From: an uncultured Blastocatellia bacterium
Lineage (GTDB): Bacteria; Acidobacteriota; Blastocatellia; Pyrinomonadales; Pyrinomonadaceae
Direction: 5' to 3'
DNA length: 64,000 nt
NCBI GenBank assembly: GCA_946480785.1
Contig: CAMLLD010000015.1
Span: 18,255-82,254, forward strand
Part shown: positions 16,536 to 27,836 of the stretch, in pieces
Position numbering within the stretch: the stretch's first letter is position 1
Layout: each line of letters starts with the position of its first letter
The notes under the pieces: model-generated
What the model was told of the DNA's origin: nothing
Database searches by the model: none
What the model saw: only the letters and a program-made list of their open reading frames with translations
Position numbers and translations under genes: made by a program

Positions 16536-19247
16536 TCAGGGTTTCGCGTCCATCCAGTTGTCGCCCACTCCCACGTCGGCGATCAGCGGCACGTCGAGCG
16601 ACACTGCCGACTCCATCTCGTGTTTGAGTATATCCGTTACCTTCCCGACTTCCGCGTCGGGCACTTCGACCAGCAACTCGTCGTGCACCTGCATCAACAT
16701 CCGCGCCGAGAGTCCCGCACGTTTGAACTCTTCATCAACGTGCAACATCGCGATCTTCACGATGTCGCTGGCGGTGCCTTGGATCGGCATGTTAATCGCT
16801 TCGCGCTCCGCAGCCTTGCGGATGTTGGCATTGCGATCGGTGATGCCCGGCAGCGGACGAATGCGGCCGTAGATCGATCGCACGTAGCCATGTTCGCGCG
16901 CATGCAGCGGCACCTCCTCCATGTAGCGGCGCACGCCTTTGTAAGTATTGTAATAGTCCTCGATAACTTTCTTCGCTTCCTGGCGCGAGATGCCGACGCG
17001 TTGCGAGAGTCCCCACGGTTCGATCGCGTAGGCGATGGCGAAGTTTACGATCTTCGCGAAGCGGCGTGCTTCGCGCAGCTCTTCGTCGGTGCGCGCGCCA
17101 AACACGAGTCGGGCGGTGCGCGCGTGAATGTCTTCGCCTTTCTGAAACGCTTCGAGCATCACCGGATCCTGGGTTATATGCGCGAGGAGACGCAGTTCGA
17201 GTTGCGAGTAATCCGCGGAGACGATCTTGTTGCCTTTCTCGGCGACAAACGCGCGCCGAATGCGGCGGCCCATCTCAGTGCGAATCGGAATGTTTTGCAG
17301 GTTCGGATCGCTCGACGATAGACGCCCGGTTGCCGCGACCGTTTGATTCAGCTGGCAGTGAATGCGGCCGTCAGTCGCGATCTGCTGCGGCAGTGCGTCG
17401 GTGTAGACGCTCTTCAACTTGTCGAGTTCGCGATACTCGATGATCAAACGCGGCAACTCAAACTGTTGCGCGAGTTCTTCGAGCACCGCTTTGCTCGTCG
17501 AGACGCGGCCGGTGGAAGTCTTGCGGCCGATGTCGATGTTCAACTCGGCAAGGACTTCTCCGACTTGTTTCGGCGAACCGATGTTGAACTCGCGCCCGGC
17601 CATCTCATAGATCCGCAGCGTGAGCTTGTGCAGCTCCTGGCCGAGATACGTCGAGAGATCCGCGAGCACTTTCGGATCGACTTTCAACCCTGCGCGCTCC
17701 ATGCGATAGAGCAGCGGCGCGAGCGGCAACTCGATCTCCGAATAGATCGTTTCGAGTTTCTTTTCGAGAATGCGTTCGCGCAGCACGCGCGCGGTTTGCG
17801 CCGTCAGATCTGCGGCAGTGACAGTTTGCCACGCGCTTTCAGACCAGTTCGCCGCGGGCGCGTTGCTGTTTTCGATGCCGAGTGCTTCGCGTGCGAGATC
17901 GGCGAGATCGTATTTGGTGCGCGCCGGATCGAGCAGGTAAGCCGCGAGAAACGTGTCGTCTTTGATCCCTTCGAGCGTGATGTTGAAACGATCCAACAGG
18001 CCAACCGCTCGTTTCAGATCGTGAACAGATTTTTCGACGAGCCCGTTCGTGAGTACTCCGCGAAGTTGCTCGATCGCTTGGTCTGCGCCGCCTTCAAACT
18101 TCTCGAGATCGACGTACGACGACACGCCCGCGCCGGTTGAAAACGCGATACCGCGCGTCATGTCGAGCTCGGTGAAGCACTCCTGTTCGCCGGAACCGAC
18201 GCCGGTTGAATCTGCTATCGCAATCCCGACGTGTTCGGCGTCAAACAACGTGCGCACGAGATTGTTGAGATCGTTCTTCGTTTGCACGATGCGATAGTTG
18301 TGCTCGGCGCTCGTTGTCGCCGGGCGCGCGACCGCCGCGTCAGCGTACTCTTTCTGCAGGAGAGTGAACTCGAGTTCGTGGAACAACTCGTAAGCCGCGG
18401 CGCGATCCGGCGGACGCGTTTTGATCTTGTCGAGCTCGAGCGGAACGTCGATATCGGTGCGAATACGCGCCAGCTCGCGTGACTGGCGAATCAAGTCGGC
18501 GTTGTCGCGCAACGACTCGCGATACGTCTTGTGCTTCACCGACTCCCAGTTCGCGAGCGCGTTTTCGATCGAACCAAACTGCTGAATGATCTGCACCGCG
18601 CCCTTCGAACCGATACCCGGCGCGCCGGGAATGTTGTCGATCGAGTCGCCCATCAAGCCGAGCAGATCGACGAGCTTGTCCGCGGTCACGCCAAACTTCT
18701 TCTCGACCCACGCTTCGTCGCACCACTCAACCGGCGGCACTGGTTCCTTGCGCTTCACGACCTGCGAATTTTGTCGCATACAAACGATGAGCGGATCGTG
18801 CACGAGCTGGCACATGTCTTTGTCGTTCGACACGATCACTGCTTGCAGTCCTTGCGCCGCGATCTTGTGTGCGAGCGCGCCGATCACGTCGTCTGCTTCG
18901 TAACCCGGCGAGTTGATCACCTCGATGTTCAGCACGTCGCAGAGCCGAAAGATGTAAGGCATCTGGCTCGACAAATCTTCAGGCATCTCGAGCCGGTTCT
19001 TCTTGTAATCGGCAAACGTCTCGTGGCGAAAAGTCTTCTCGCGCGACTCGAACACGGCAGCGATGTAGTCAGGCTTCTCTTCACGCAACAACTTCAGCAG
19101 CATATTCGCAAAGATGTAGACCGCCTGCGTTACCTGGCCTGTGACAGTCGCGAGTGGCGCGGCGCGATTTTGCAGCGGCGCGAAGAACGCACGAAAGATG
19201 TGCGACATCGAGTCGATCAGAAAGACGCGTTCCGTTTTGTTCGCCAT
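16536..19247 (-). CDS. polA: DNA polymerase I, proofreading domain degenerate
   Basis: 903 aa. The 5'-3' flap nuclease domain (1 to about 290) is intact, with YEADDVIG, SNDKDMCQL and GDSIDNIPGAPGIG. The 3'-5' exonuclease region (about 310-510) has lost its catalytic carboxylates: the DxE strand reads VGIAIADSTG and the usual N-L-K-x-D segment reads HDLKRAVG. Proofreading is therefore probably absent, as in Taq. The polymerase domain has motif A (SADYSQLELRLLAH, about 676-690), motif B (RRFAKIVNFAIAYA, about 722-735) and motif C (MQVHDELLVEVP, about 850). In motif B the two glycines of the usual NFGxxYG are alanines. It overlaps the upstream HDAC-like gene by one base (TAATG). Confidence 0.96.
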   Translation of the reverse strand: MANKTERVFLIDSMSHIFRAFFAPLQNRAAPLATVTGQVTQAVYIFANMLLKLLREEKPDYIAAVFESREKTFRHETFADYKKNRLEMPEDLSSQMPYIFRLCDVLNIEVINSPGYEADDVIGALAHKIAAQGLQAVIVSNDKDMCQLVHDPLIVCMRQNSQVVKRKEPVPPVEWCDEAWVEKKFGVTADKLVDLLGLMGDSIDNIPGAPGIGSKGAVQIIQQFGSIENALANWESVKHKTYRESLRDNADLIRQSRELARIRTDIDVPLELDKIKTRPPDRAAAYELFHELEFTLLQKEYADAAVARPATTSAEHNYRIVQTKNDLNNLVRTLFDAEHVGIAIADSTGVGSGEQECFTELDMTRGIAFSTGAGVSSYVDLEKFEGGADQAIEQLRGVLTNGLVEKSVHDLKRAVGLLDRFNITLEGIKDDTFLAAYLLDPARTKYDLADLAREALGIENSNAPAANWSESAWQTVTAADLTAQTARVLRERILEKKLETIYSEIELPLAPLLYRMERAGLKVDPKVLADLSTYLGQELHKLTLRIYEMAGREFNIGSPKQVGEVLAELNIDIGRKTSTGRVSTSKAVLEELAQQFELPRLIIEYRELDKLKSVYTDALPQQIATDGRIHCQLNQTVAATGRLSSSDPNLQNIPIRTEMGRRIRRAFVAEKGNKIVSADYSQLELRLLAHITQDPVMLEAFQKGEDIHARTARLVFGARTDEELREARRFAKIVNFAIAYAIEPWGLSQRVGISRQEAKKVIEDYYNTYKGVRRYMEEVPLHAREHGYVRSIYGRIRPLPGITDRNANIRKAAEREAINMPIQGTASDIVKIAMLHVDEEFKRAGLSARMLMQVHDELLVEVPDAEVGKVTDILKHEMESAVSLDVPLIADVGVGDNWMDAKP

Positions 19248-20188
19248 TAACGACTGAGCTCCTCGACGTGCGCCCGCACCGTCTCGCCGAGCGTCTCCAA
19301 ATTGTATCCACCCTCAAGACAGGAAACGAGACGTCCCTTGCAACTACTCGCCGCCCACTGCTTCAACGCGCGCGTCATGTCGACGAAGTCTTCGTCCTTG
19401 AGCAGCAACTGTCCGAGCGGATCGCCGAGATGCGAATCGAAGCCCGCCGAGATGATGATCAGGTCGGGACTGAAACTCGTTGCCATTTCTTCGAGCGCCG
19501 CTTCGAACGCGCGCTTCTGTTGCTGCGCCGGCGTCGCTGCGCGCAACGGCAGGTTCAACGTGTAACCAAGACCACGGCCCATTCCCTTCTCGCCGCGCGA
19601 TCCGGTCCCCGGATACCACGGATATTGATGCGACGAGAAAAAGTAGACAGACGGGTCGTCGTAGAAGATTCCCTGCGTGCCGTTGCCGTGGTGAACGTCC
19701 CAATCGACGATCGCGACGCGCTCGATCTCGGGATAGTGTTGTTGCGCGTAGCGGGCCGCAACCGCGACGTTATTGAACAGACAAAAACCCATCGCCCGTT
19801 CTTCCGTTGCGTGATGGCCCGGCGGACGCACCGGCACGAACGCATTGTCGACCTCGCCTTTCATGATCAGGTCGATCGCCTGGCAAGGCGCGCCGGCCGC
19901 ATGTCGCGCCGCGTCAAACGAACGCATCGAGACTACAGTGTCCGCATCGAGGTAACCAATACCTTCAGCGACGACTCGTTCGACGTGTTTGTAAAGCTGC
20001 GGTGAATGCGCCGCTTGGATATCGCCGCGCGCAGCTTCGCGCGCCTGCACCTCGACGAGGCTGGGCCATAACTCCGCATCCCCTTTCAGCGCGTCCATCA
20101 CAACCTGATAGCGCGAAGGAGTTTCCGGATGACCCGGTCCGGTGTCGTGTTCACGGAAGACGGGGTGGTGAATGATCGCAGTAGTCAT
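19247..20188 (-). CDS. Histone-deacetylase superfamily protein (AcuC/HDAC-like deacetylase)
   Basis: 313 aa, typical length. Zinc-hydrolase motifs of the class II HDAC/acetoin-utilisation group are complete: HDTGPGHPETPSRY near the N terminus, the His pair in RPPGHHATEERAMGFCLFNN, the Asp/His metal ligands in VAIVDWDVHHGNGTQ, Tyr/Gly-rich PWYPGTGSRGEKG, the second metal Asp in ISAGFDSHLGDPLG, and the glycine-rich end LEGGYNLETLG. Bacterial members remove acetyl groups from lysines or from small molecules such as acetylpolyamines, and sequence alone does not tell which. It is first in a minus-strand group with polA. The 159 bases upstream to the divergent small gene are unassigned. Confidence 0.92.
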   Translation of the reverse strand: MTTAIIHHPVFREHDTGPGHPETPSRYQVVMDALKGDAELWPSLVEVQAREAARGDIQAAHSPQLYKHVERVVAEGIGYLDADTVVSMRSFDAARHAAGAPCQAIDLIMKGEVDNAFVPVRPPGHHATEERAMGFCLFNNVAVAARYAQQHYPEIERVAIVDWDVHHGNGTQGIFYDDPSVYFFSSHQYPWYPGTGSRGEKGMGRGLGYTLNLPLRAATPAQQQKRAFEAALEEMATSFSPDLIIISAGFDSHLGDPLGQLLLKDEDFVDMTRALKQWAASSCKGRLVSCLEGGYNLETLGETVRAHVEELSR

Positions 20189-20347
20189 TAATTACAAGCA
20201 CAACTTATCAAGCGTACGGTAACGAAACAAGCGGGGGCCGCGTTAATTGGTTTAGCCCTGATAAAACCGTGATTTTACGTGTTGGGAATAGGGTTTGCCG
20301 TTGGGCGAGGCGGAAACCGGGGAGGAACTCAAGGAGGGTTTTCAACA

Positions 20348-20503
20348 ATGAAGCGAGTGTTGGCTTTCATCTTGATATGGACGTTTCTGGTCGTCACCGG
20401 AACCATCGTTTCGGCCAACAGCCAAACGCGACTTAGGCATAGATCACAACTAACAGAACTGAGTAATCAAAACAACGGAGGCAAAGTAAATGTCATACGA
20501 TGA
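20348..20503 (+). CDS. Small exported protein overlapping the BON-domain gene
   Basis: 51 aa. The ATG at 20348 is preceded by AAGGAGG at 20330-20336, an excellent ribosome-binding site. The protein is almost all signal peptide (MKRVLAFILIWTFLVVTGTIVSANS) plus a short basic, Asn/Gln-rich tail. Its last 14 bases overlap the start of the BON-domain gene, so its main role may be translational coupling, or the mature peptide of about 26 residues may be exported. Without homologues I cannot say which. An in-frame ATG at 20279 has no ribosome-binding site and was not used. The leader 20189-20347 shows no riboswitch I recognise. Confidence 0.55.
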   Translation: MKRVLAFILIWTFLVVTGTIVSANSQTRLRHRSQLTELSNQNNGGKVNVIR

Positions 20504-21095
20504 AGAACAGGCAAGAAGAAGCCGCGTGGTCGTGGAGACGCCGAACGAACGGCGCGAAGTGGTCCAGTCACAAGCGGTGCGAACGCCGGATCGCAGCGGA
20601 ATCTCAGCGGGAATGGTAGGCGTGCTGGTCGTGGTGGCAATCGCCTTGATCACGATGCTGGTACTGTTCTGGATGAGTAGTCAACCGACTGATACTGCGA
20701 CCACACCTGCGGCGCAGCAGCCGACTACGATCGTGCAACAACCAGCACCGGCGCAACAGCCTCCGGTGATTATTCAACAACCTGCGCCTGTGACCACACA
20801 GCCCGCGCCCGTTATCGTGACGCCGCCGGCAGGTGGAACCACAGCAGCGCCGTCAACGACGACGACCGACACGCAGACGTCGGTGAACGTCGACACGAAG
20901 ATTCAAACCGAGATCGATAAGCGCCTGACCGATGACCCAACATTCTCGTCGTTGGGAATCACGGCGACTGTCCTGGATGGAAAAGTGACGCTGCTCGGCA
21001 CCGTCAAGACTCAGGACTTGAAGGACGCGGCCGAACGAATGGTGAAACAGATCAAGGGCGTGAAGTCAGTCGATAACCAGATCACTGTACTGTGA
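20490..21095 (+). CDS. Membrane-anchored BON-domain protein
   Basis: 201 aa. A short charged cytoplasmic start is followed by one membrane helix (MVGVLVVVAIALITMLVLFW, about 47-66), then a long Pro/Gln/Thr-rich spacer (about 70-130, repeats of QQPAP). The C-terminal BON domain (about 137-200) reads TKIQTEIDKRLTDDP, GITATVLDGKVTLLGTV and [24 protein letters not shown] domains bind phospholipid or peptidoglycan-related surfaces and occur in stress-related envelope proteins such as OsmY. The start is preceded by GGAGG. The gene runs convergently into the MFS gene with a 14-base overlap. Confidence 0.88.
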   Translation: MSYDEEQARRSRVVVETPNERREVVQSQAVRTPDRSGISAGMVGVLVVVAIALITMLVLFWMSSQPTDTATTPAAQQPTTIVQQPAPAQQPPVIIQQPAPVTTQPAPVIVTPPAGGTTAAPSTTTTDTQTSVNVDTKIQTEIDKRLTDDPTFSSLGITATVLDGKVTLLGTVKTQDLKDAAERMVKQIKGVKSVDNQITVL

Positions 21096-22341
21096 TCTCG
21101 TTACTGACACTTGATATTTCAAACTCCATCAGGCTCTTCGACTTCACCGCCGCGATACCCGCAGCAGTAGTCGAGCCTAACCCGCCAACAATCACGGATA
21201 GCGGCGCTCGAATGAGCGCCGCTAATAAACCAGCCTCCAGTTCACCTAACTGTGGACCACCCATGAAGAACATCATGTTGATCGACGTCATGCGTCCGCG
21301 CAGATGATTGGGCGTGACGAGTTGACGAATCGTTTGCCGTAACACGGTGCTGACCGTATCGGCGGCGCCGGTGAGCGCAAGCATCAACAACGAAATCCAG
21401 AACACTCGCGAAACACCGAAGGCCATTGTCGCGACTCCGTACACCGCGACCGCCCCAACGACGGTTCGTCCTTCCCGCCTGAACGTTCCGATTCGCGCCA
21501 TGAAGAACGCGGTAATCACTGAACCGATTGCGGGCGCGGCGGCGAGTAATCCATAACCATGCGCTCCGACCTGCAAAATGTCGCGCGCGAAGATCGGTAA
21601 CAGCAGCGTCGCGGACGCGAAGAACGTCGCGACGAAATCCAGCGTCATCGTTTGGACCATGATCGGCGTGCGCCAGACAAACTGTAGACCTTCCTTCAGC
21701 GCGGCGAAGCTCAGCGCCTGTCGTCGATCGCTCTGCAAGTCGGGACTACCACTCACACGCATCGCCAGTAACGCTATGATCACGGCGAGGAAGGAGAGAG
21801 CGTTGAAAGCGTAAATGACTGCCGGGCCGCGCGCGGCGAGTATGAAGCCGGCGAGCGCCGGCCCGCTGATCGTGGCCACGTTGAAAACGATCATCGAGAG
21901 ACTGACGGCGTTAGGGAAATCTTCGAGCGGCACGAGTGAAGGCATTAATGATTGGCGCGCGGGAAGGTCAAAGGCAGTGGCCGCGGAGGCGAGCGCACTC
22001 AATAAGTAGATGGGCCAAACGCTTCTGATGCCGGCGAACGTAGTCGCAGTCAGCAGTCCGGCGCTGGTGAGCATCACCGTTTGCGTGACGATCATCAGTC
22101 GTTTTCTGTTCACCGCATCCGCGACCACACCGCCAATGAGCGAACAAACAATCACCGGCACGCCGCGAAAGAGGCCGACTAGGCCCAGCGCGACCGCAGA
22201 CTGCGTTAACTCATAAACGTGCCAGTTGATCGCGACCGTCTGCATCTGCGATCCGGTAACGGACACGATCAATCCGAGCCAGAGGAGCCGAAAGTCGCGA
22301 TGCCGGAGCGCTGCGAAGGCAGAGTTTCTCGGAGTACTCAC
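21082..22341 (-). CDS. MFS transporter (EntS-like, MFS_3 type exporter)
   Basis: 419 aa with about twelve predicted membrane helices. The N-terminal [38 protein letters not shown] and the following [28 protein letters not shown] are typical of the EntS/macrolide-efflux-like MFS group that exports siderophores or drugs. [13 protein letters not shown] in the middle and [29 protein letters not shown] before TM11 are also characteristic. The GTG start overlaps the preceding radical SAM stop (GTGA), so the two are coupled. The substrate could be the product of that radical SAM enzyme, or something unrelated. Nothing in the sequence identifies it. Confidence 0.88.
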   Translation of the reverse strand: MSTPRNSAFAALRHRDFRLLWLGLIVSVTGSQMQTVAINWHVYELTQSAVALGLVGLFRGVPVIVCSLIGGVVADAVNRKRLMIVTQTVMLTSAGLLTATTFAGIRSVWPIYLLSALASAATAFDLPARQSLMPSLVPLEDFPNAVSLSMIVFNVATISGPALAGFILAARGPAVIYAFNALSFLAVIIALLAMRVSGSPDLQSDRRQALSFAALKEGLQFVWRTPIMVQTMTLDFVATFFASATLLLPIFARDILQVGAHGYGLLAAAPAIGSVITAFFMARIGTFRREGRTVVGAVAVYGVATMAFGVSRVFWISLLMLALTGAADTVSTVLRQTIRQLVTPNHLRGRMTSINMMFFMGGPQLGELEAGLLAALIRAPLSVIVGGLGSTTAAGIAAVKSKSLMEFEISSVSNEITVQ

Positions 22342-23825
22342 GAATAGCAGTGAGCTTCCGTCAACTTGCGGAAGTGGTAGGCCATCGCCGCGTGACGCAG
22401 TAGTTCAGTCATTCGATCGCGATCCGTGCGCAGTGCCTGGAGGAAGAAGCGCCAGAACTCACGCCGCTCCGCGTCGAGCACGCCGAGGTGGATCGCGATG
22501 CGCAGAAAAGCTTTGACTGCTTTGAAGCCGTGATACTGGTGCGCTTCGGGCACGTCCTGCGGCGTGCGCTGCAAGGAGTCGAGCGCGCGGCGGTAGTACT
22601 CGCTCGGCTTGTAGATCGTGCGCATGATGCGCTGGTAGCCGGCTTGCAGTGTTTCCGCGTCCATGCGCGGAATGAAGTTCAGTGACGAGAGCGTGTTGTT
22701 GCCGGTGGCGTCGTTGCCGAGTAAACGGCCTTCGCGTTCGAGGCGTTTCCAGAGTTGCGTGTCCGGCAGCGCATTGAGCATGCCGACCATGGCCATCGGG
22801 ATCGCGCTCTCGCGAATGAACTCGATCTGTCGTTCAAAAATGTCGTCCGGATCGTTGTCGAAACCGACGATGAAACCGGCCATTACTTCCATGCCGTGGC
22901 TCTGAATCTTGCGCACGGAGTCGAGCAGGTTGCCGCGGTTCTGAGTCTTCTGCGCTTCTTTGAGACTCTCTTCGACCGGCGTCTCAATGCCGAGGAAGAC
23001 GCGACGAAAACCGGCATCCTTCATCGATACGAGCAGGTCGTCGTCGTCGGCCAGGTTCACGCTCGCTTCCGTCAGCAAAGAGAACGGCATGCCATTGTTC
23101 TTCTGCCACGCGACCATGTCCGGCATGAGTTGGCGCACGTTTTTCTTGTTGCCAATGAAGTTGTCGTCGACGATGAAGAGTGGACCACGCCAGCCGAGAC
23201 GTTTCAGTTCGTCAAACTCAGCGAGCATCTGTTGATTGCTCTTTGTGCGCGGAACACGACCGTAGATCTCGATGATGTCGCAAAACTCACACGAGAACGG
23301 ACAACCGCGCGAGTACTGCACCGACATGCAACTGTATTTCTTCAGGTTCACGAGACCGAAGTCCGGAATCGGCGTGATCGACATCGGCGGCCGCTGCGGC
23401 GCTTTGTAAATCCGCTTTGCTTCGCCACGTTCGAGGTCGACGAAAAACTCCGGCAGCGTTGTTTCCGCTTCGCCCTGGAAGATGTGATCGGCGTCGGGCA
23501 GTTCTTCGATCGTGCTGGTCACGTATGGTCCACCGAGCACGATGAGCTTGCCGAGTTTCTTCGCGCGCGCCGCCACCTCGTGCAACGACTCCTTCTGAGC
23601 CAGCATGCCGGTGATGAAAACCATGTCGGCCCATTCGAGCTGAGATGTCTTCAATGACTCGATGTTCAAGTCAACGAGGCGACGCTCGCACGAACGCGGC
23701 AGCAGGCTCGAAACAGTCAATAGACCAAGCGGTGGAAAAACGGAGCGCTTGCCTTCAAAGGGCAGCGCATAGCGGAAACTCCAGTACGTCTCGGGAAACT
23801 CCGGATTAACGAGTAGGATTTTCAT
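22338..23825 (-). CDS. Cobalamin-binding radical SAM protein with DUF4070 tail (HpnP-like)
   Basis: 495 aa. An N-terminal Rossmann-like B12-binding domain (about 1-150: [42 protein letters not shown]) precedes the radical SAM barrel with the [4Fe-4S] ligands C175, C179 and C182 ([19 protein letters not shown]). The C-terminal part ([21 protein letters not shown]...[20 protein letters not shown]) corresponds to DUF4070. The same layout and several of these phrases are found in HpnP, which methylates hopanoids at C2, and in many uncharacterised relatives. No hopanoid gene lies in the window, so the substrate is undecided. It is coupled to the MFS gene. Methylation of an unactivated carbon is the expected chemistry. 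Confidence 0.85.
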   Translation of the reverse strand: MKILLVNPEFPETYWSFRYALPFEGKRSVFPPLGLLTVSSLLPRSCERRLVDLNIESLKTSQLEWADMVFITGMLAQKESLHEVAARAKKLGKLIVLGGPYVTSTIEELPDADHIFQGEAETTLPEFFVDLERGEAKRIYKAPQRPPMSITPIPDFGLVNLKKYSCMSVQYSRGCPFSCEFCDIIEIYGRVPRTKSNQQMLAEFDELKRLGWRGPLFIVDDNFIGNKKNVRQLMPDMVAWQKNNGMPFSLLTEASVNLADDDDLLVSMKDAGFRRVFLGIETPVEESLKEAQKTQNRGNLLDSVRKIQSHGMEVMAGFIVGFDNDPDDIFERQIEFIRESAIPMAMVGMLNALPDTQLWKRLEREGRLLGNDATGNNTLSSLNFIPRMDAETLQAGYQRIMRTIYKPSEYYRRALDSLQRTPQDVPEAHQYHGFKAVKAFLRIAIHLGVLDAERREFWRFFLQALRTDRDRMTELLRHAAMAYHFRKLTEAHCYS

Positions 23826-23954
23826 CAGTGGGTAAAGTACTGTAATCGATCTAATCGCGCAAATCTATGTTCTCGAACTGTCGTTTGCGTGTGTTTCTGT
23901 TATAGAATCGCCGCTCGTCTCCTGCCCCTAACTTTACGAAAGGTCGACTGCATC

Positions 23955-25421
23955 ATGAATACACAAGTTTCACGCGCACTCGCCGCACTCCTCATTACTC
24001 TATTTTCGTTATCTCCCGTATGGGCCACATGCGGAGGCGGCGGTGGCGGCGGCACCGGCGGTGTCGGCGGCGGCAGCCGGGGCGCGGGCGGTCCTGACCC
24101 GGTGGTTTACAACGTGCCGTGGAGTATGTACGACGTGCGCAAAACACCGCAGAAGGGATTGGTCCTTTATTGGTTCCCGGCCAGCAATAATGAGCTCCAG
24201 AAGTCGAGCCTGAAAACGTCACGCATTCTCACGCTCTACGCCGCGCAGTGCGTAACGATGACTGTCGCCGATGCGAAGACGCCTGAGTTGCAGAGCATCA
24301 TCGGCGACTCCGCGTTGCCGGTTGCGGTGTTGACGAGCGCCGACGGCGCGCCGATCAAGAAGATCGAAAACACCGGCGGCAAGTTGAAAGCAGAGCAGGT
24401 CGAGAAAGTCGTCGACGCGGAAATGAAACAACGCGAAGCCGCGCTCGACGAACAGTTGAAGACCGGGAAAGAAAAAGCGAAAGCCGGCGACAAAGACGGC
24501 GCGCTGGCGGCGCTGAAAGCCGTTGCCGAAGAGAAATGTTTGTTCCCGAAGAAAGCAAAGGACGCCGCGAAGGAGTTGAAGAAACTCGGCGTTGAAGAGG
24601 TCGGCAGTATTCCCGAGCAGACGCCGGTGTTCGATCGTGTGCAGAGTGCGCGCATCGAGGCCGTGATGAGACAAGGTCTGCGGGCGGAGGTCGCGGAGCG
24701 CTACGTCGTCGCGGAGAAGTTTTACAAACAAGCGAACCAGATGGATCCGGCCGATCCGACACCGTTGCGTTATCTAGGCGAACTCTATCGCCATCACCTC
24801 GGCGACTGGTCCCAGGCGCGCGTCGTGTTCGATCAGATCCTGAACATGCCCGCCGATCCGATCGCGCGCGCGGTGGCGTTGCACGGTCTCGGCAAGATGA
24901 CGATTCATGAGGGCGAGTTCAAGAAAGGACTGCACCTGATGGAGCAATCGGTGGCGGAGTTTCCGCTCGCGCTCGCTTATCGCAATCTCGCGGTCTACTG
25001 GAATTCGGAAGGCGATCTCGAGCAAGGCAATGCTTACACACAGAAAGCGCTCGCACTCGATCCGAAAGATTCTTACAACCTCGTGTTCGCGGCGGTGTTC
25101 ATGGCGGCGTCGGGCCACGGCGATGAAGCGTTGAAGATCGCGCGTGCGAATCGCAACCTGTTGCCTGCTTCTTACAACCTCGCGGCGATCTTTGCGCAGA
25201 CGGGTCACAAGCGCGAAGCACTCGCGCTGTTGCAGCGTCACTTCTTCCGTTACGAGCGTTACCAGACGGTACGTGCGAAGGAGATGATGGAGGCGCGTGT
25301 GGATGCGGTGTTTGATTCGTTGCGCCAGGACTCGCAGTTTCTCGCACTCACGAGTGGCGCAGACGGCAAGCTGCCGATGCCGATGAAGCTGCTGACCGGC
25401 ACAATGCAAAACCAACGCTAG
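23955..25421 (+). CDS. Exported TPR-repeat protein with thioredoxin-like N-terminal domain
   Basis: 488 aa from the ATG at 23955; the 22 residues upstream would hide a clear signal peptide (RALAALLITLFSLSPVWA). The mature protein begins with a cysteine followed by a glycine-rich run. Residues about 55-140 resemble a thioredoxin fold without a CxxC pair (GLVLYWFPASNNELQKSS, ALPVAVLTSADG). A lysine/alanine-rich helical stretch follows, then at least four TPR units (VAEKFYKQANQMDPADPTPLR; AYTQKALALDPKDSYNL; AIFAQTGHKREALALLQRH). It likely acts as a periplasmic or surface scaffold; the partner is unknown. It diverges from the radical SAM gene, with a TATAGAAT at 23901-23908, and ends at a hairpin. 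Confidence 0.8.
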   Translation: MNTQVSRALAALLITLFSLSPVWATCGGGGGGGTGGVGGGSRGAGGPDPVVYNVPWSMYDVRKTPQKGLVLYWFPASNNELQKSSLKTSRILTLYAAQCVTMTVADAKTPELQSIIGDSALPVAVLTSADGAPIKKIENTGGKLKAEQVEKVVDAEMKQREAALDEQLKTGKEKAKAGDKDGALAALKAVAEEKCLFPKKAKDAAKELKKLGVEEVGSIPEQTPVFDRVQSARIEAVMRQGLRAEVAERYVVAEKFYKQANQMDPADPTPLRYLGELYRHHLGDWSQARVVFDQILNMPADPIARAVALHGLGKMTIHEGEFKKGLHLMEQSVAEFPLALAYRNLAVYWNSEGDLEQGNAYTQKALALDPKDSYNLVFAAVFMAASGHGDEALKIARANRNLLPASYNLAAIFAQTGHKREALALLQRHFFRYERYQTVRAKEMMEARVDAVFDSLRQDSQFLALTSGADGKLPMPMKLLTGTMQNQR

Positions 25422-25434
25422 TTTTACTGGGGGG

Positions 25435-25463
25435 GGGCTGCTTGCGAGTGGCCGCCCTTTCTT
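25435..25463 (+). terminator. Probable intrinsic terminator after TPR gene
   Basis: GGGCTGC and GCCGCCC can pair with one internal mismatch around a 9-nt loop, followed by TTTCTT. It sits 13 bases past the TPR stop, behind a run of nine G residues. Confidence 0.55.
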
Positions 25464-25480
25464 AGATCACTGAATCGAAA

Positions 25481-25509
25481 TTGAAAACGGATTTCAACTA
25501 GGCTATACT
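25481..25509 (+). promoter_or_regulatory. Sigma-70-type promoter of the FTR1 gene
   Basis: TTGAAA (25481-25486) and TATACT (25504-25509) are exactly 17 bases apart. Transcription would begin near 25516, only 3-4 bases before the ATG at 25520, and no Shine-Dalgarno sequence precedes that ATG. The transcript is therefore likely leaderless or nearly so. Confidence 0.65.
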
Positions 25510-26333
25510 GCGGCGCGTTATGCTGAACTCCTTCATTATCGTCATGCGCGAGGGCTTCGAATCATTCCTCCTCGTCGCCGTCATCCTCGCTTACCTGCGT
25601 AAATCGGGCCAGAAATGGCTGACCTCGTCTGTTTATATCGCGATTGCCCTCGGCCTTTCCGCGAGCGCGGGCCTCGCTTACGTGCTCAACAACGGCATCG
25701 ACGAGAACACCGCGACACGCTTCTTCGGCGAGACGATGGGCGCGTACGTGAATCAGTTCTTCGGTAACGAGGCTTTGCGCGAGGCAGTGCTCGGGGCCGC
25801 GGCCGTGGTGATGGTCGGCACGCTCGTGATTCACATGTGGCGCAGTGGTCCAAAGATTCAGCAACACATGCGCGAACGTTTGACCGCGATGTCTTCGAAG
25901 AGCTCGCGTATCGCCGCGGTGCTCGGCGTGTTTCTTTTCACCTTCCTGATGATCACTCGCGAGGGCATGGAGACCGCGTTGATGCTGATGCAGGTGCGAG
26001 ACTCGAACCTCATCGGCGGCGCGTTGCTCGGTCTTGTGGCAGCAGTTGCTTTCGCGTGGGGTTGGGCACGCTTTGGTCATCTCATCAACGTGCGTCGTTT
26101 CTTCCAGGTCACTGCAATTTTCCTGCTGCTGTTTTTGATCCAGGTGGCGATCTATTCGTTCCACGAGTTTGCGGAAGCAGGCTTGTTGCCGAATAGCGAG
26201 TTTCTGCACGCCGCGACGGAGAAGTTTTCGCCTGATGGTCTATACGGCAAGTGGTTCTCGCCGATCGTGATCGGGCTCTGTGCGTTGTGGTTGTTGGGTG
26301 CGTGGTTGATCGATCGCGCGCGAAACGGATCGC

Positions 26334-27827
<1,494 letters not shown>

Positions 27828-27836
27828 GCAAAGTCT

